DNA from: Alphaproteobacteria bacterium
GTDB lineage: Bacteria; Pseudomonadota; Alphaproteobacteria; Rhodospirillales; Rhodospirillaceae
Length of the DNA stretch: 11,351 nt
Assembly (NCBI GenBank): GCA_015228695.1
Contig: JADGDA010000057.1
Location: forward strand, 1 to 11,351
Direction of reading: 5' to 3'
Below are positions 1 through 6,650 of the stretch, in pieces. Every line of letters begins with the position of its first letter. Within the stretch, counting starts at the first letter, position 1. Position numbers and translations under genes: made by a program. Under the pieces are notes generated by a model that saw only the letters and a program-made list of their open reading frames with translations, searched no databases and was not told the origin of the DNA.

Positions 1-290
1 AGCCGTTCGAGAGCATCGCCTCAGGTCAACCTATTATTGCGATTTTGGACGATTCGGTGCTGGAAATCCAATTGATCGTGCCCTCGCAATGGGTCGGCTT
101 CATCAAACCCGGCCATCGGTTCACGATGCGGGTGGACGAGACCGGCAACGAGTATCCGGCCCGGATCGTGCGCATTGGCGCCCGCATCGATGCCGCCAGC
201 CGTTCGGTCAAGGTCATCGGCGAAGTCGAGGGCCAACACCCGGACCTGTTGTCAGGGATGAGCGGCTCGGCCAAGCTTGCGCCGCCATGA
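1..290 (+). CDS. Periplasmic adaptor (membrane-fusion/HlyD-RND family), C-terminal fragment cut by window edge
   Basis: The reading frame is open from the window edge (first full codon at base 3) to TGA at 288-290, so only about 95 C-terminal residues are visible. They read as the last part of a membrane-fusion adaptor. A short hybrid-barrel entry (SGQPIIAILDDSVLEIQL) is followed by a beta-barrel segment (KPGHRFTMRVDETGNEYPARI) and the family-typical end LSGMSGSAKL, comparable to the 'PGM' tail of RND adaptors. Such proteins bridge an inner-membrane transporter and an outer-membrane channel across the periplasm. The stop overlaps the next start (ATGA, 287-290), which indicates translational coupling with the GAF-HlyD gene and a shared export function. 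Which transporter it serves cannot be told from this fragment. The family call is fairly safe; the subfamily (RND versus ABC-linked) is not. Confidence 0.8.
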   Translation, partial: PFESIASGQPIIAILDDSVLEIQLIVPSQWVGFIKPGHRFTMRVDETGNEYPARIVRIGARIDAASRSVKVIGEVEGQHPDLLSGMSGSAKLAPP

Positions 291-1624
291 CCCACGATCC
301 CGCCGCAGTCCCCGTGCTCGCCCGATTGGTGGACCTGGAACGGGAGGTCCGTGGCGCCGGGACCGTGGAAGAACTTGGGTTCGTCATCGCCAACCGCACA
401 CGTCAGGTCCTGCCCTGCGATGTGGCTCTCTTCTGGATGCCACGGGGAAACCGAAGCGTCCGCACGGTCAGCGTTTCCGCTGCTCCGGTCGTGGATCGCC
501 GCGCTCCGATGGTGGCATGGTTCGAACGGGCCGTGGCAAGCCTCCGGGGCCAGGCTGCGGCATCGTCGGTGGGGATCGTCGCTCCGGGATCGTTACCCCC
601 CGATCTGGATGAGGAATGGCGGGAATGGCTGCCCCCGGCGGCGCTGTGGTGCCCATTGCCGGCTCCGCGCGGCGGCCCGATCATCGGCGGTCTGTGGCTG
701 GCGCGGGATGGGCCGTGGACTCCCGCAGAAATCGAGATCGCACAGCGGCTTGTCGATGTCTATGGCCACGGGTTATGGGCCTTGGGGGCACGCCCAAACG
801 ATCTGGTCTCGATTCTTCTGCGGCGGCGGAATGTGGCGCTTGGCCTTGTGGTGATTGGCGCCGTGCTGTCCATACCGGTGAGACAGTCGGTGGTTGCTCC
901 GGCCGAGATCGTTGCGCGTGATCCCGTGATCGTCGCCGCGCCGATGGACGGGATGGTGGCGACGGTCGATGTTCGTCCCTACGAGCCCATCGCCGAGGGG
1001 CAAACGGTTTTAACCCTTGATGCCACCGTTGCCGGCAACCGGCTGGAAATCGCGCGCAAATCCCTGGACATCGCCGACTCCGAGTATGCGCTGGCCCAGC
1101 AACTCGCCTTCTCGGACGCGGAGAGCAAGGGGCGTCTCACCCTCCTCCGGGCGCAACGCGATCTGCGGTTTGCGGAAGTTACCCACGCGGCGGGGCAGAT
1201 GGAGCGGGCGGTGGTGCGTGCCCCTCGTGCCGGCGTGGCCGTCTTCGCCGACCCGAACGACTGGATCGGCCACCCTGTTTCCGTTGGGGAACGCATCATG
1301 AGCATCGCCGATCCCGGCAATGTCGAAGCGGAAATCCACCTGCCGACCGGAGACGCCATTGCCTTGGAACTTGGAACGGATGTGCAGGTGATGTTGAGTG
1401 ATGCCGGGCTGACGACTCTCCCGGCGACCTTGCGCTGGGCGAGTTACGATGCCGCGCCGGTATCGGAGGGGTTCGCCGCCTATCGGCTGAAGGCAACGTT
1501 GGTTGCTCCCGTGGTTGCCCCACGAATCGGGCTGAAGGGCTCGGCCCGTGTCTACGGTCGCCGCACGACGTTGTTCCGACATCTCTTCCGACGCCCCCTG
1601 TCGGCTTTGCGGCAGATGCTGTAA
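287..1624 (+). CDS. GAF-domain and HlyD-type adaptor fusion protein
   Basis: This protein has 445 residues. I chose the ATG at 287 because it overlaps the upstream stop by four bases and because sequence upstream of it in this frame merely shadows the adaptor gene. Residues about 1-170 resemble a GAF domain (cytosolic ligand- or signal-binding), with the start VARLVDLEREVRGAGTVEEL-like helix and a central CDVALFW strand. A single membrane helix follows at about 182-200 (NVALGLVVIGAVLSIPV). After it comes a periplasmic HlyD-like part: a biotinyl-lipoyl half-motif (APMDGMVATVDV, about 218), a coiled-coil hairpin rich in Ala/Arg/Glu (about 250-305), the second half-motif (VVRAPRAGVAVF, about 307) and a barrel. 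The protein therefore places a sensor domain inside the cell on the same chain as a periplasmic adaptor arm. The stop TAA shares one base with the start of the M50 gene. The architecture is seen in the sequence; that GAF gates transport is inference. Confidence 0.8.
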   Translation: MTHDPAAVPVLARLVDLEREVRGAGTVEELGFVIANRTRQVLPCDVALFWMPRGNRSVRTVSVSAAPVVDRRAPMVAWFERAVASLRGQAAASSVGIVAPGSLPPDLDEEWREWLPPAALWCPLPAPRGGPIIGGLWLARDGPWTPAEIEIAQRLVDVYGHGLWALGARPNDLVSILLRRRNVALGLVVIGAVLSIPVRQSVVAPAEIVARDPVIVAAPMDGMVATVDVRPYEPIAEGQTVLTLDATVAGNRLEIARKSLDIADSEYALAQQLAFSDAESKGRLTLLRAQRDLRFAEVTHAAGQMERAVVRAPRAGVAVFADPNDWIGHPVSVGERIMSIADPGNVEAEIHLPTGDAIALELGTDVQVMLSDAGLTTLPATLRWASYDAAPVSEGFAAYRLKATLVAPVVAPRIGLKGSARVYGRRTTLFRHLFRRPLSALRQML

Positions 1625-3741
1625 TGACACCGACACCGGTATCGCCGAACCTCCCGCGCCTACGACCGGACATTATTTCGAGCGAAGGGCCACCGTCGGC
1701 CTCGGGGTGGCCCACATGGACACTGTACGACCCCGTGGGCGGACGCTTCCTTCACATCGGCTGGAAGGAACACGAGATGCTGGCTCACTGGCGGAGTGAC
1801 GAGGCCACCGAAGTGGCGCGCCACGCCAGCCTGTCCATGGGCATTGACGTCGGTCCAGGCGAGGTTCTTGATTTTGCGGCCTTTCTTGCGCGCCAGGGAT
1901 TGACGACCGAGACCCGGCCGAAACGGGTCGCCCGAAATTGGCCGTTGCGGAATACCCTGACATGGTTGATGCACAATTACCTGTTTTTCAGAATTCACCT
2001 ATGGCAACCGGACGGGTTCCTCTCCGCGACCTCCGGTTATGTCAATTTCCTGTTCAGCCGGATTTCGCTCGTCGTTCTGATCGCGATTTCTGTTTTTGGG
2101 ATCGTGACAACGGGACAACAGTGGGATCAGTTCATCACCATCGTCAAGCATCTGGGGGATACAAGCGGCCTGACCCAAGTCGGCATTGCGATCCTTCTCG
2201 CCAAGATTACCCATGAATTCGGCCACGCCTACGCGGCCCGCCGTTTCGGCTGCGCGGTGCCGTCGATGGGAGTCGCCTTCATCGTCATGTTGCCGGTGCT
2301 CTACACCGATACCACCCATGCTTGGCGCTTGCGATCCCGGCACCAGAGGATGACCATCGCCGGAGCCGGAATCGTGGCGGAGACGACGCTGGCGGCGGCG
2401 ATGCTGGTCGCTTGGCCACATATCCCGGCAGGTCCGCTTCAAACCGGTGCCGTCGCTTTGGCGTCGGTGAGTTGGGCCAATACCTTGCTGTTCAATCTCA
2501 ATCCGTTGATGCGTTTTGACGGCTATTATCTGCTGTCGGAATTTCTCAAGGTTGAGAATCTCCAGGACCGCGCCTTCGCGCTGACACGTTGGTCCCTCCG
2601 AGAGGCCGTTTTCGGCATCGGATTTCCGTCGCCCGAACCGCTTCCGCTACATCTCCGCCATGCGTTATTCGTATACGCGCTGGGCACCTGGATATATCGC
2701 CCGGTATTATTCTTCGCCATCGCCCTGGTCGTCTACCATACGGCCGGTCCGGGTGTGGGGATTGCGCTCATGGTCGTCGAACTGGGATGGTTCATCGTGA
2801 AACCCGTAATGAGTGAAATCGGCGCATGGTGGGGCTTCCGCCGGCACATCCGCCCCCGGACGCGAACCCTGGTCAGTGCCCTGGCCTTTTCCGCCTTGGT
2901 GGGGATGGCATTCGTCCCGTTTGCCGGCAGCAGCCACGCCCCCGCAATCCTTGTGGCGGGGGCGCATGTGGTTGTTTTTTCGCCTGAGCCGGCCTACCTG
3001 AAAAAACTGCATGTGGTTCAGGGGCAATATGTTGCGCTTGGTGATCCCATTGCGGATTTGGATTCGCCGGACATTGCTTATGATGAAGTGCAGGCCGAGG
3101 AACGGCACAAAATTGCCCAATTGGAATTGGACACCCTGCCCATGAAGCCTGGGCTGGTGAAACAAAGACTCGTCATCGCCGAGCAGGTTGCCTCTACGGT
3201 TACTGAACGTGATGGTTTGAGAAAATCGCGAGATCGCCTTCGGCTGCTGGCCCCGGTTACCGGTCGCGTGATCGAAGTGCCTGATGGCGTTGCTCCAGGA
3301 CGTTGGTTGGGGAAAAAGAATCCGGTGGCCGAAATCGCCGGGGAGGACCCTTACCTCATCGAAGCTTACGCCTCGGAAGAAGTCGCGAGCCGACTCAAAC
3401 TTGGCCATTCCGCCGAATTCGTTCCGACATCTCTTGATGAGCCCAGGATGTCGGCGAGGCTGCTCAAAATCGCCCCGATGGCCATCACGACCCTTGCCCG
3501 ACCGGCCCTTGCCTCGATGTATGGCGGCCCGATCGAGACCACCCCTGACTCCCACTCCCTGCCTGTGCCAACCATACCAACCTATCGTTTGCTGTTCCAG
3601 GCCGACGGGGCACTGTCCCTGTCAACAATTATCGGCACGATGAGATTGAACATCGACAAAGAAAGTCTGGCGGTTCGCGCATGGAGACGGGGTGTTCAAT
3701 TTGTGACAAAAGATGACCTCATTGGCTTCCTTATTGAGTGA
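1624..3741 (+). CDS. M50 (site-2 protease-like) membrane metalloprotease fused to HlyD-type adaptor arm
   Basis: This protein has 705 residues, and its start (TAATG) overlaps the previous stop by one base. Residues about 20-95 look like a small PqqD/RRE-type winged-helix domain (WTLYDPVGGRFLHIGWKEHE), a tentative call. A polytopic core follows at about 115-435. It carries the zinc motif H197-E198-F-G-H201 within a hydrophobic helix and a third-ligand type motif NPLMRFDGYY (N293 to Y301, D299), the signature of M50/site-2 proteases. All three metal ligands and the catalytic Glu are present, so the enzyme looks intact. After the last membrane helix (about 412-432) the C-terminus is a periplasmic HlyD arm: a half-motif near LKKLHVVQGQYVALGDPIADL, a coiled-coil stretch (about 490-545), the second half-motif (LLAPVTGRVIEVPDG) and a barrel. 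The operon context suggests it processes or feeds a peptide or protein substrate into an adaptor-based exporter; no substrate gene is visible. Confidence 0.85.
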   Translation: MTPTPVSPNLPRLRPDIISSEGPPSASGWPTWTLYDPVGGRFLHIGWKEHEMLAHWRSDEATEVARHASLSMGIDVGPGEVLDFAAFLARQGLTTETRPKRVARNWPLRNTLTWLMHNYLFFRIHLWQPDGFLSATSGYVNFLFSRISLVVLIAISVFGIVTTGQQWDQFITIVKHLGDTSGLTQVGIAILLAKITHEFGHAYAARRFGCAVPSMGVAFIVMLPVLYTDTTHAWRLRSRHQRMTIAGAGIVAETTLAAAMLVAWPHIPAGPLQTGAVALASVSWANTLLFNLNPLMRFDGYYLLSEFLKVENLQDRAFALTRWSLREAVFGIGFPSPEPLPLHLRHALFVYALGTWIYRPVLFFAIALVVYHTAGPGVGIALMVVELGWFIVKPVMSEIGAWWGFRRHIRPRTRTLVSALAFSALVGMAFVPFAGSSHAPAILVAGAHVVVFSPEPAYLKKLHVVQGQYVALGDPIADLDSPDIAYDEVQAEERHKIAQLELDTLPMKPGLVKQRLVIAEQVASTVTERDGLRKSRDRLRLLAPVTGRVIEVPDGVAPGRWLGKKNPVAEIAGEDPYLIEAYASEEVASRLKLGHSAEFVPTSLDEPRMSARLLKIAPMAITTLARPALASMYGGPIETTPDSHSLPVPTIPTYRLLFQADGALSLSTIIGTMRLNIDKESLAVRAWRRGVQFVTKDDLIGFLIE

Positions 3742-3782
3742 GGGTGCCATCGCTATTGTTCACCATCTCCGGTATCCCGATC

Positions 3783-3817
3783 ACTCCCTGTCTATGAGGC
3801 CACGCACAACAGGGAGT
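3783..3817 (+). terminator. Perfect 9-bp dyad after the export operon, possible weak terminator
   Basis: ACTCCCTGT (3783-3791) is the exact reverse complement of ACAGGGAGT (3809-3817), with a 17-base loop. It begins 42 bases after the stop of the M50 gene and sits just before the IS630 element. No T-run follows the stem, so a classical intrinsic terminator is not supported. It may be a transcript-end hairpin or a protein-binding dyad. The rest of the 3742-3835 gap shows no gene. Confidence 0.35.
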
Positions 3818-3835
3818 CAGAGGGGAGCAGGATTT

Positions 3836-3851
3836 TAGAGTCCGTCCGACC
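3836..3851 (+). repeat. Left terminal inverted repeat of IS630 element (with TA target)
   Basis: TAGAGTCCGTCCGACC matches the reverse complement of the right end with only scattered transitions (11 of the first 13 bases identical). The first two bases are the TA target. Confidence 0.7.
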
Positions 3852-3901
3852 TTGGTGGAATCGGATTTGGGATTCCCCTTGGGCCGATAATGTGATTCAA
3901 A

Positions 3902-3927
3902 CTGCTGGCTGGATAGGAGGCCAGCAG
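3902..3927 (+). promoter_or_regulatory. Hairpin that places the transposase Shine-Dalgarno in its loop
   Basis: CTGCTGGC (3902-3909) pairs perfectly with GCCAGCAG (3920-3927). The ten-base loop contains most of the Shine-Dalgarno AGGAGG (3915-3920), whose last G is in the stem. The transposase ATG follows at 3930, nine bases after the AGGAGG. Many insertion sequences use a structure over the ribosome binding site to limit expression from outside transcripts. The structure is seen in the sequence; its effect on translation is inference. Confidence 0.5.
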
Positions 3928-3929
3928 CG

Positions 3930-4355
3930 ATGGCAGGACCTCTTTCACAAGACCTTCGGCAACGGATCGCGGCGGCGCTGAATTCAGGCGAGACGACCCG
4001 CTCGGCGGCGAAACGCTTTGGGGTTTCGGTGGCGACGGCGGTTCGGATTGGCCAGAAGTGGCGCTCTGGCCGAGGCCTTCAGCCGGGCAAGATGGGTGGG
4101 CACCGTCGCCCTGTTCTGGGCGGTGAGACGGCGGATTGGATACGGTCGCGGCTGGAAGAGAAGAAGGATCTGACCATGCGGGCACTGGCGGCGGAACTGG
4201 CCGAGCGGGGCATTGTGGTCACCCACGACACCGTCTGGCGCTTTGTCCGCAGCCAAGGCCTGAGCTTCAAAAAAAACGCTGATGGCCAAGGAGCAGGATG
4301 GGCCGAGGGTGGCACGGCTTCGCAGCCGCTGGAAAACCCATCAGCACCGGCTTGA
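3930..4355 (+). CDS. IS630-family transposase, N-terminal frame (helix-turn-helix, DNA-binding part)
   Basis: The start ATG at 3930 has a strong AGGAGG nine bases upstream. The first about 115 residues match the N-terminal half of IS630 transposases. A helix-turn-helix of the type SAAKRFGVSVATAVRIGQKW binds the terminal repeats, followed by the linker KMGGHRRPVL and a second winged-helix region ending HDTVWRFVRSQGLSFKK. At the A8 run (4269-4276) the family sequence continues in another frame (KKTLMAKEQD), so the residues after about 115 (NADGQGAGW onward) are off-frame until the stop at 4353-4355. All catalytic residues lie in the other frame, so this product alone cannot transpose; it could act as a DNA-binding repressor. 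The split may be programmed, a one-base insertion, or a sequencing error in the homopolymer. Confidence 0.75.
   Translation: MAGPLSQDLRQRIAAALNSGETTRSAAKRFGVSVATAVRIGQKWRSGRGLQPGKMGGHRRPVLGGETADWIRSRLEEKKDLTMRALAAELAERGIVVTHDTVWRFVRSQGLSFKKNADGQGAGWAEGGTASQPLENPSAPA
4269..4276 (+). other. A8 homopolymer at the transposase frame junction (slippage site or indel)
   Basis: Eight consecutive A follow TTC. The family sequence SFKKTL would need only seven (TTC AAA AAA ACG CTG). With eight, the frame shifts and the transposase is split. RNA polymerase or ribosome slippage on the run could restore the frame in a fraction of products. Confidence 0.6.
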
Positions 4356-4875
4356 TCCCGCCCGCCTGGTCTTTATCGACGAGACCTGGGTCAAGACCAA
4401 CATGACGCGTCTGCGTGGTTGGAGCCCTCGTGGAGAAGCCCTGCTCGCCAAGGTTCCTCACGGTCATTGGAAAACCCTGACCTTTCTGGCGGGCCTGCGC
4501 CATGACCGGATCGTCGCTCCCCTCGTGCTCGACGGCCCCATCAACGGGGCGACCTTCACCGCCTGGGTCGAGCAATCCTTGGCGCCGACCCTGGAACCCG
4601 GTGACGTGGTCATTCTCGACAACGTGGGAAGCCACAAAGGAAAGCCCGCCCGCCAAGCCATCCGCAAGGTCGGCGCCCATCTGCTTTTCCTGCCGCCCTA
4701 CAGCCCCGACCTCAACCCCATCGAGATGATGTTCGCCAAACTCAAAACGCTCGTCCGAAACGCCGAGGAACGAACCATCGAAGCCACATGGAGACGGGTC
4801 GGAAAACTCCTGGACGCATTCCCGCCCCAGGAGTGCGCCGCATATCTCCGCCATGCAGGATATGCTTCAGATTAA
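4282..4875 (+). CDS. IS630-family transposase, C-terminal catalytic frame (DDE domain)
   Basis: This frame carries the complete DDE nuclease domain. The first Asp is in VFIDETWV (codon 4378-4380), the second Asp in VVILDNVGSHKG (4618-4620), and the Glu in SPDLNPIEMMF (4723-4725). It ends with the family-typical YLRHAGYAS tail at TAA 4873-4875, just inside the right inverted repeat. The ATG at 4282 is only the first in-frame ATG. It has no clear ribosome binding site and lies inside the conserved sequence KKTLMAKEQ, so the natural product is a single chain joined to the N-terminal frame near 4270. That joining needs a +1 (or -2) shift or loss of one A. The domain looks otherwise undamaged, so the inactivation, if real, is recent. 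Confidence 0.75.
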   Translation: MAKEQDGPRVARLRSRWKTHQHRLDPARLVFIDETWVKTNMTRLRGWSPRGEALLAKVPHGHWKTLTFLAGLRHDRIVAPLVLDGPINGATFTAWVEQSLAPTLEPGDVVILDNVGSHKGKPARQAIRKVGAHLLFLPPYSPDLNPIEMMFAKLKTLVRNAEERTIEATWRRVGKLLDAFPPQECAAYLRHAGYASD

Positions 4876-4890
4876 ACCAGACAGACTCTA
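4875..4890 (-). repeat. Right terminal inverted repeat of IS630 element (with TA target)
   Basis: Read on the minus strand this is TAGAGTCTGTCTGGTT, the partner of the left repeat at 3836-3851. The same end recurs in the remnant at 6801-6816. Confidence 0.7.
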
Positions 4891-4971
4891 AGCGATGTGG
4901 ACTGACTGATGAACAAGCGTCAGTTCGGGCGCGCCCTCTTTGGAAATTATCGTCTTGGGTTGCTCTTCCTG

Positions 4972-5964
4972 TCACATTTCCTGATCGGATACCGATGGCG
5001 GAAGGAATGGCCGGATTCTTTCGAGGAAATATCCACCTTTTCCATGCTCGATATCGGGCGACATCATGTCGAGATATTTGATGAGGCTCTGTTTTTCGGC
5101 ACTGAGCACAAAGCGGCTGAACGGCTCTGCATTTCCGTCAACGGCTGATGTGTCCAAGGCTTCGTAATAAGTAGTCCGTACTTCGCGATCTCCGGAAATA
5201 TTGGCAATGGCAAAGCCGTTTTGGAGCAGGATCAGATTCATCACTAGCCTAGCCGTCCGTCCGTTGCCATCGACGAAGGGATGGATATTGACCAACCGAG
5301 AGTGCAGATCGGCAGCCAGGATGACCGGGTGCTCGGTTTGTTTTGCTACTTCATAGTGGACAAAAAGATCGTGCATCAACTGCGGGATTTTCATAGGATT
5401 CGGCGGTATGTGCCGCGCTCCGCCAATCCGAGCGACCATGGATCGATAGCGCCCTGCGTGCTCCCAATCGATGTTAGATAAAATGAAATTGTGAATATCC
5501 AGCACGACCCGCTCAGTCAGGGGAACTTTTTTTGTGGCAATATCTTTCATAAAAGCCAGGGCGTCACGGTGGTTGACCGCCTCCAGATGATCCGTCAACG
5601 GCTTGCCGCTGATCGTCATTCCCTTTTCGACAACGAGATATGTCTCGTGCAGCGTCAGTGTATTGCCTTCGATACGATTCGAATCATACGTGTATTCAAC
5701 GTCAAAGGCCTGCTCCAGGTTTTTTACCTGCGCCGGATTAAGCGGACGGAAGCTATCGAGGCACCGCTTCAAATCATCGACTTGCGCCATGAGTGCGGCA
5801 ACATCTGTAGTCTCGGGGTAAATGCGCGTCAGGTCGAAGGGAATGTTAACCATGCTGTTGGCATTAATGTCCGCAATATAACGACGGAACGCGGCTTGCG
5901 TGGCACACAGCTCTGCCGCCTTGCCATCGGAGTTGTCGTCGCTATCTTCTCTATGTTCCATCAT
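4972..5964 (-). CDS. Fic-family AMP-transferase, self-inhibited class II type
   Basis: This protein has 330 residues. The core motif HPFVDGNGRTAR (H228 to R239) matches the Fic consensus HPFx(D/E)GNGRxxR with all key residues. The catalytic His228, the acidic Asp232 that holds the metal, and the anion-nest GNGR are all present. Such enzymes transfer AMP from ATP to a protein hydroxyl, often switching off its target. The N-terminal half carries the inhibitory helix motif S95-N-R-I-E99-G-N ((S/T)xxxE(G/N)), which classifies it as a class II Fic whose Glu99 blocks productive ATP binding until relieved. It is therefore probably a regulated enzyme rather than a free toxin. The start at 5964 is followed by a second Met at 5961; the only purine-rich signal is GGGG 12 bases upstream, so the start is moderately uncertain. 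It lies downstream of parDE on the same strand, with 78 bases between. The target protein is unknown. Confidence 0.9.
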   Translation of the reverse strand: MMEHREDSDDNSDGKAAELCATQAAFRRYIADINANSMVNIPFDLTRIYPETTDVAALMAQVDDLKRCLDSFRPLNPAQVKNLEQAFDVEYTYDSNRIEGNTLTLHETYLVVEKGMTISGKPLTDHLEAVNHRDALAFMKDIATKKVPLTERVVLDIHNFILSNIDWEHAGRYRSMVARIGGARHIPPNPMKIPQLMHDLFVHYEVAKQTEHPVILAADLHSRLVNIHPFVDGNGRTARLVMNLILLQNGFAIANISGDREVRTTYYEALDTSAVDGNAEPFSRFVLSAEKQSLIKYLDMMSPDIEHGKGGYFLERIRPFLPPSVSDQEM

Positions 5965-6042
5965 GGCACCAGTTTACCCCAAATTATTCAATACCCAAGC
6001 ACCACTCTCGTCGCTGAACATCCAATTCGACCAACCAATTCC

Positions 6043-6330
6043 TTAATCGAAAAGTCCAGCGATATCCCGCGCTCCGTGGAGGACGCGGACGATTTCGATG
6101 CTCCCCGCATGTCGGCGGTAGAAGATCAGGTAGTTGCCGATGGACAACGCCAGGAGACTGGCTTCCAGCTCATTCCTGGACATGCCAATCCCCGGATTAT
6201 CCGCGAGCAACGCAAACTTTCCCTTCATCTTGGCAAGGAGATTCCGGGCAGCGACGGGGTTGTCTTGGGAGATAAAGCCAAGGATCTCGTCCAAGTCCGT
6301 CCGCGCCTGTGGTGAGACAATTAGGCGCAT
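6043..6330 (-). CDS. parE: ParE/RelE-superfamily toxin
   Basis: This is a 95-residue protein of normal ParE length. The start MRLIVSPQARTDLDEILGFI is the typical ParE helix-hairpin, the middle carries the RNLLAKMKGKFALLADNPGIG segment, and the end GNYLIFYRRHAGSIEIVRVL gives the core beta-strands with the conserved Y-R and I-E-I-V-R-V-L pattern. ParE toxins poison DNA gyrase, while RelE relatives cut mRNA. Sequence context favours ParE because the partner is a ParD-type antitoxin. The ATG starts three bases after the antitoxin stop and has no good ribosome binding site of its own, so translation is probably coupled to parD. No truncation is seen; the pair looks complete. Confidence 0.88.
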   Translation of the reverse strand: MRLIVSPQARTDLDEILGFISQDNPVAARNLLAKMKGKFALLADNPGIGMSRNELEASLLALSIGNYLIFYRRHAGSIEIVRVLHGARDIAGLFD

Positions 6331-6333
6331 GGA

Positions 6334-6594
6334 TCAGCGAGCGGGATAGGCGTACTTGGATTCCAATTCGGCGAAAACCACGTCCGCGTCGATCCCTTCG
6401 CCTCGGTCCAACTGGTCAATGCCAATCTGGAGATCGGCACGGAGCGCCGCAAGCTTCTGGTCGCGGTGTTCAAGTAAGCTGAGGCCAGCCAGGATCACCT
6501 CCTCCGGTGAGCGGTAGGCGCCGGAACGAACTTTCTCCTGCACACGTTTTTCCAGGTCGGGTTTAAGCGTGATGGACACGGTGGTTTCCTTCAT
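6334..6594 (-). CDS. parD: ParD-family antitoxin (ribbon-helix-helix)
   Basis: This is an 86-residue protein. The N-terminal strand TVSITLKPDLEKRVQEKV followed by GAYRSPEEVILAGLSLLE is the ribbon-helix-helix DNA-binding fold of ParD/CopG antitoxins, which binds its own promoter. The acidic C-terminal half (GIDQLDRGEGIDADVVFAELE) is the part that would wrap and neutralise ParE. The gene comes first in the pair, the usual order. The ATG at 6594 lies only about six bases after the predicted transcript start. An in-frame GTG at 6579 has AAGGAA six bases upstream and would remove five residues, so either start is possible. Autoregulation by the ParD-ParE complex on the promoter at 6607-6634 is expected from the family. 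Confidence 0.88.
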   Translation of the reverse strand: MKETTVSITLKPDLEKRVQEKVRSGAYRSPEEVILAGLSLLEHRDQKLAALRADLQIGIDQLDRGEGIDADVVFAELESKYAYPAR

Positions 6595-6606
6595 ATTTAC
6601 GATGGC

Positions 6607-6634
6607 ATTCTAACAGATTGGTTGTCTCCAGCAA
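6607..6634 (-). promoter_or_regulatory. Sigma-70-like promoter for parDE, near-leaderless
   Basis: Read on the minus strand, TTGCTG (6634-6629) and TAGAAT (6612-6607) are separated by 16 bases. The -10 differs from TATAAT by one base; the -35 matches TTGACA at three positions. A start about seven bases downstream, near 6600, leaves a leader of only about six bases before the parD ATG at 6594. This is a by-eye prediction. Confidence 0.5.
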
Positions 6635-6650
6635 ACGGCCTCGCGGCGCT

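Larger units (their letters stand above)
3838..4888 (+). mobile_element. IS630-family insertion sequence, 1051 bp
   Basis: The element is bounded by TA dinucleotides (3836-3837 and 4889-4890), the target site duplicated by IS630/Tc1-mariner transposases. The ends are imperfect inverted repeats: reading inward from the TA, the left end starts TAGAGTCCGTCCGACC and the right end starts TAGAGTCTGTCTGGTT. It carries one transposase split over two frames and almost nothing else, as is usual for this family. It lies 96 bases beyond the stop of the M50 gene and does not interrupt it. A partial second copy of its right end is at 6748-6816. Ends were assigned by eye from the repeats and TA sites. Confidence 0.85.

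Noticed and set aside
4901..4924. ACTGAC...GTCAGT inverted repeat after the IS
   Set aside because: A six-base stem with a 12-base loop and no T-run is too weak to call a terminator between the IS and the Fic gene.
4909..5148. 79-codon plus-strand frame just after the IS
   Set aside because: It begins in the gap but runs mostly antisense to the Fic 3' end, with no ribosome binding site or family resemblance.
5491..6315. 274-codon plus-strand frame across the Fic and parE genes
   Set aside because: It is antisense to two well-supported genes and shows no recognisable domain.
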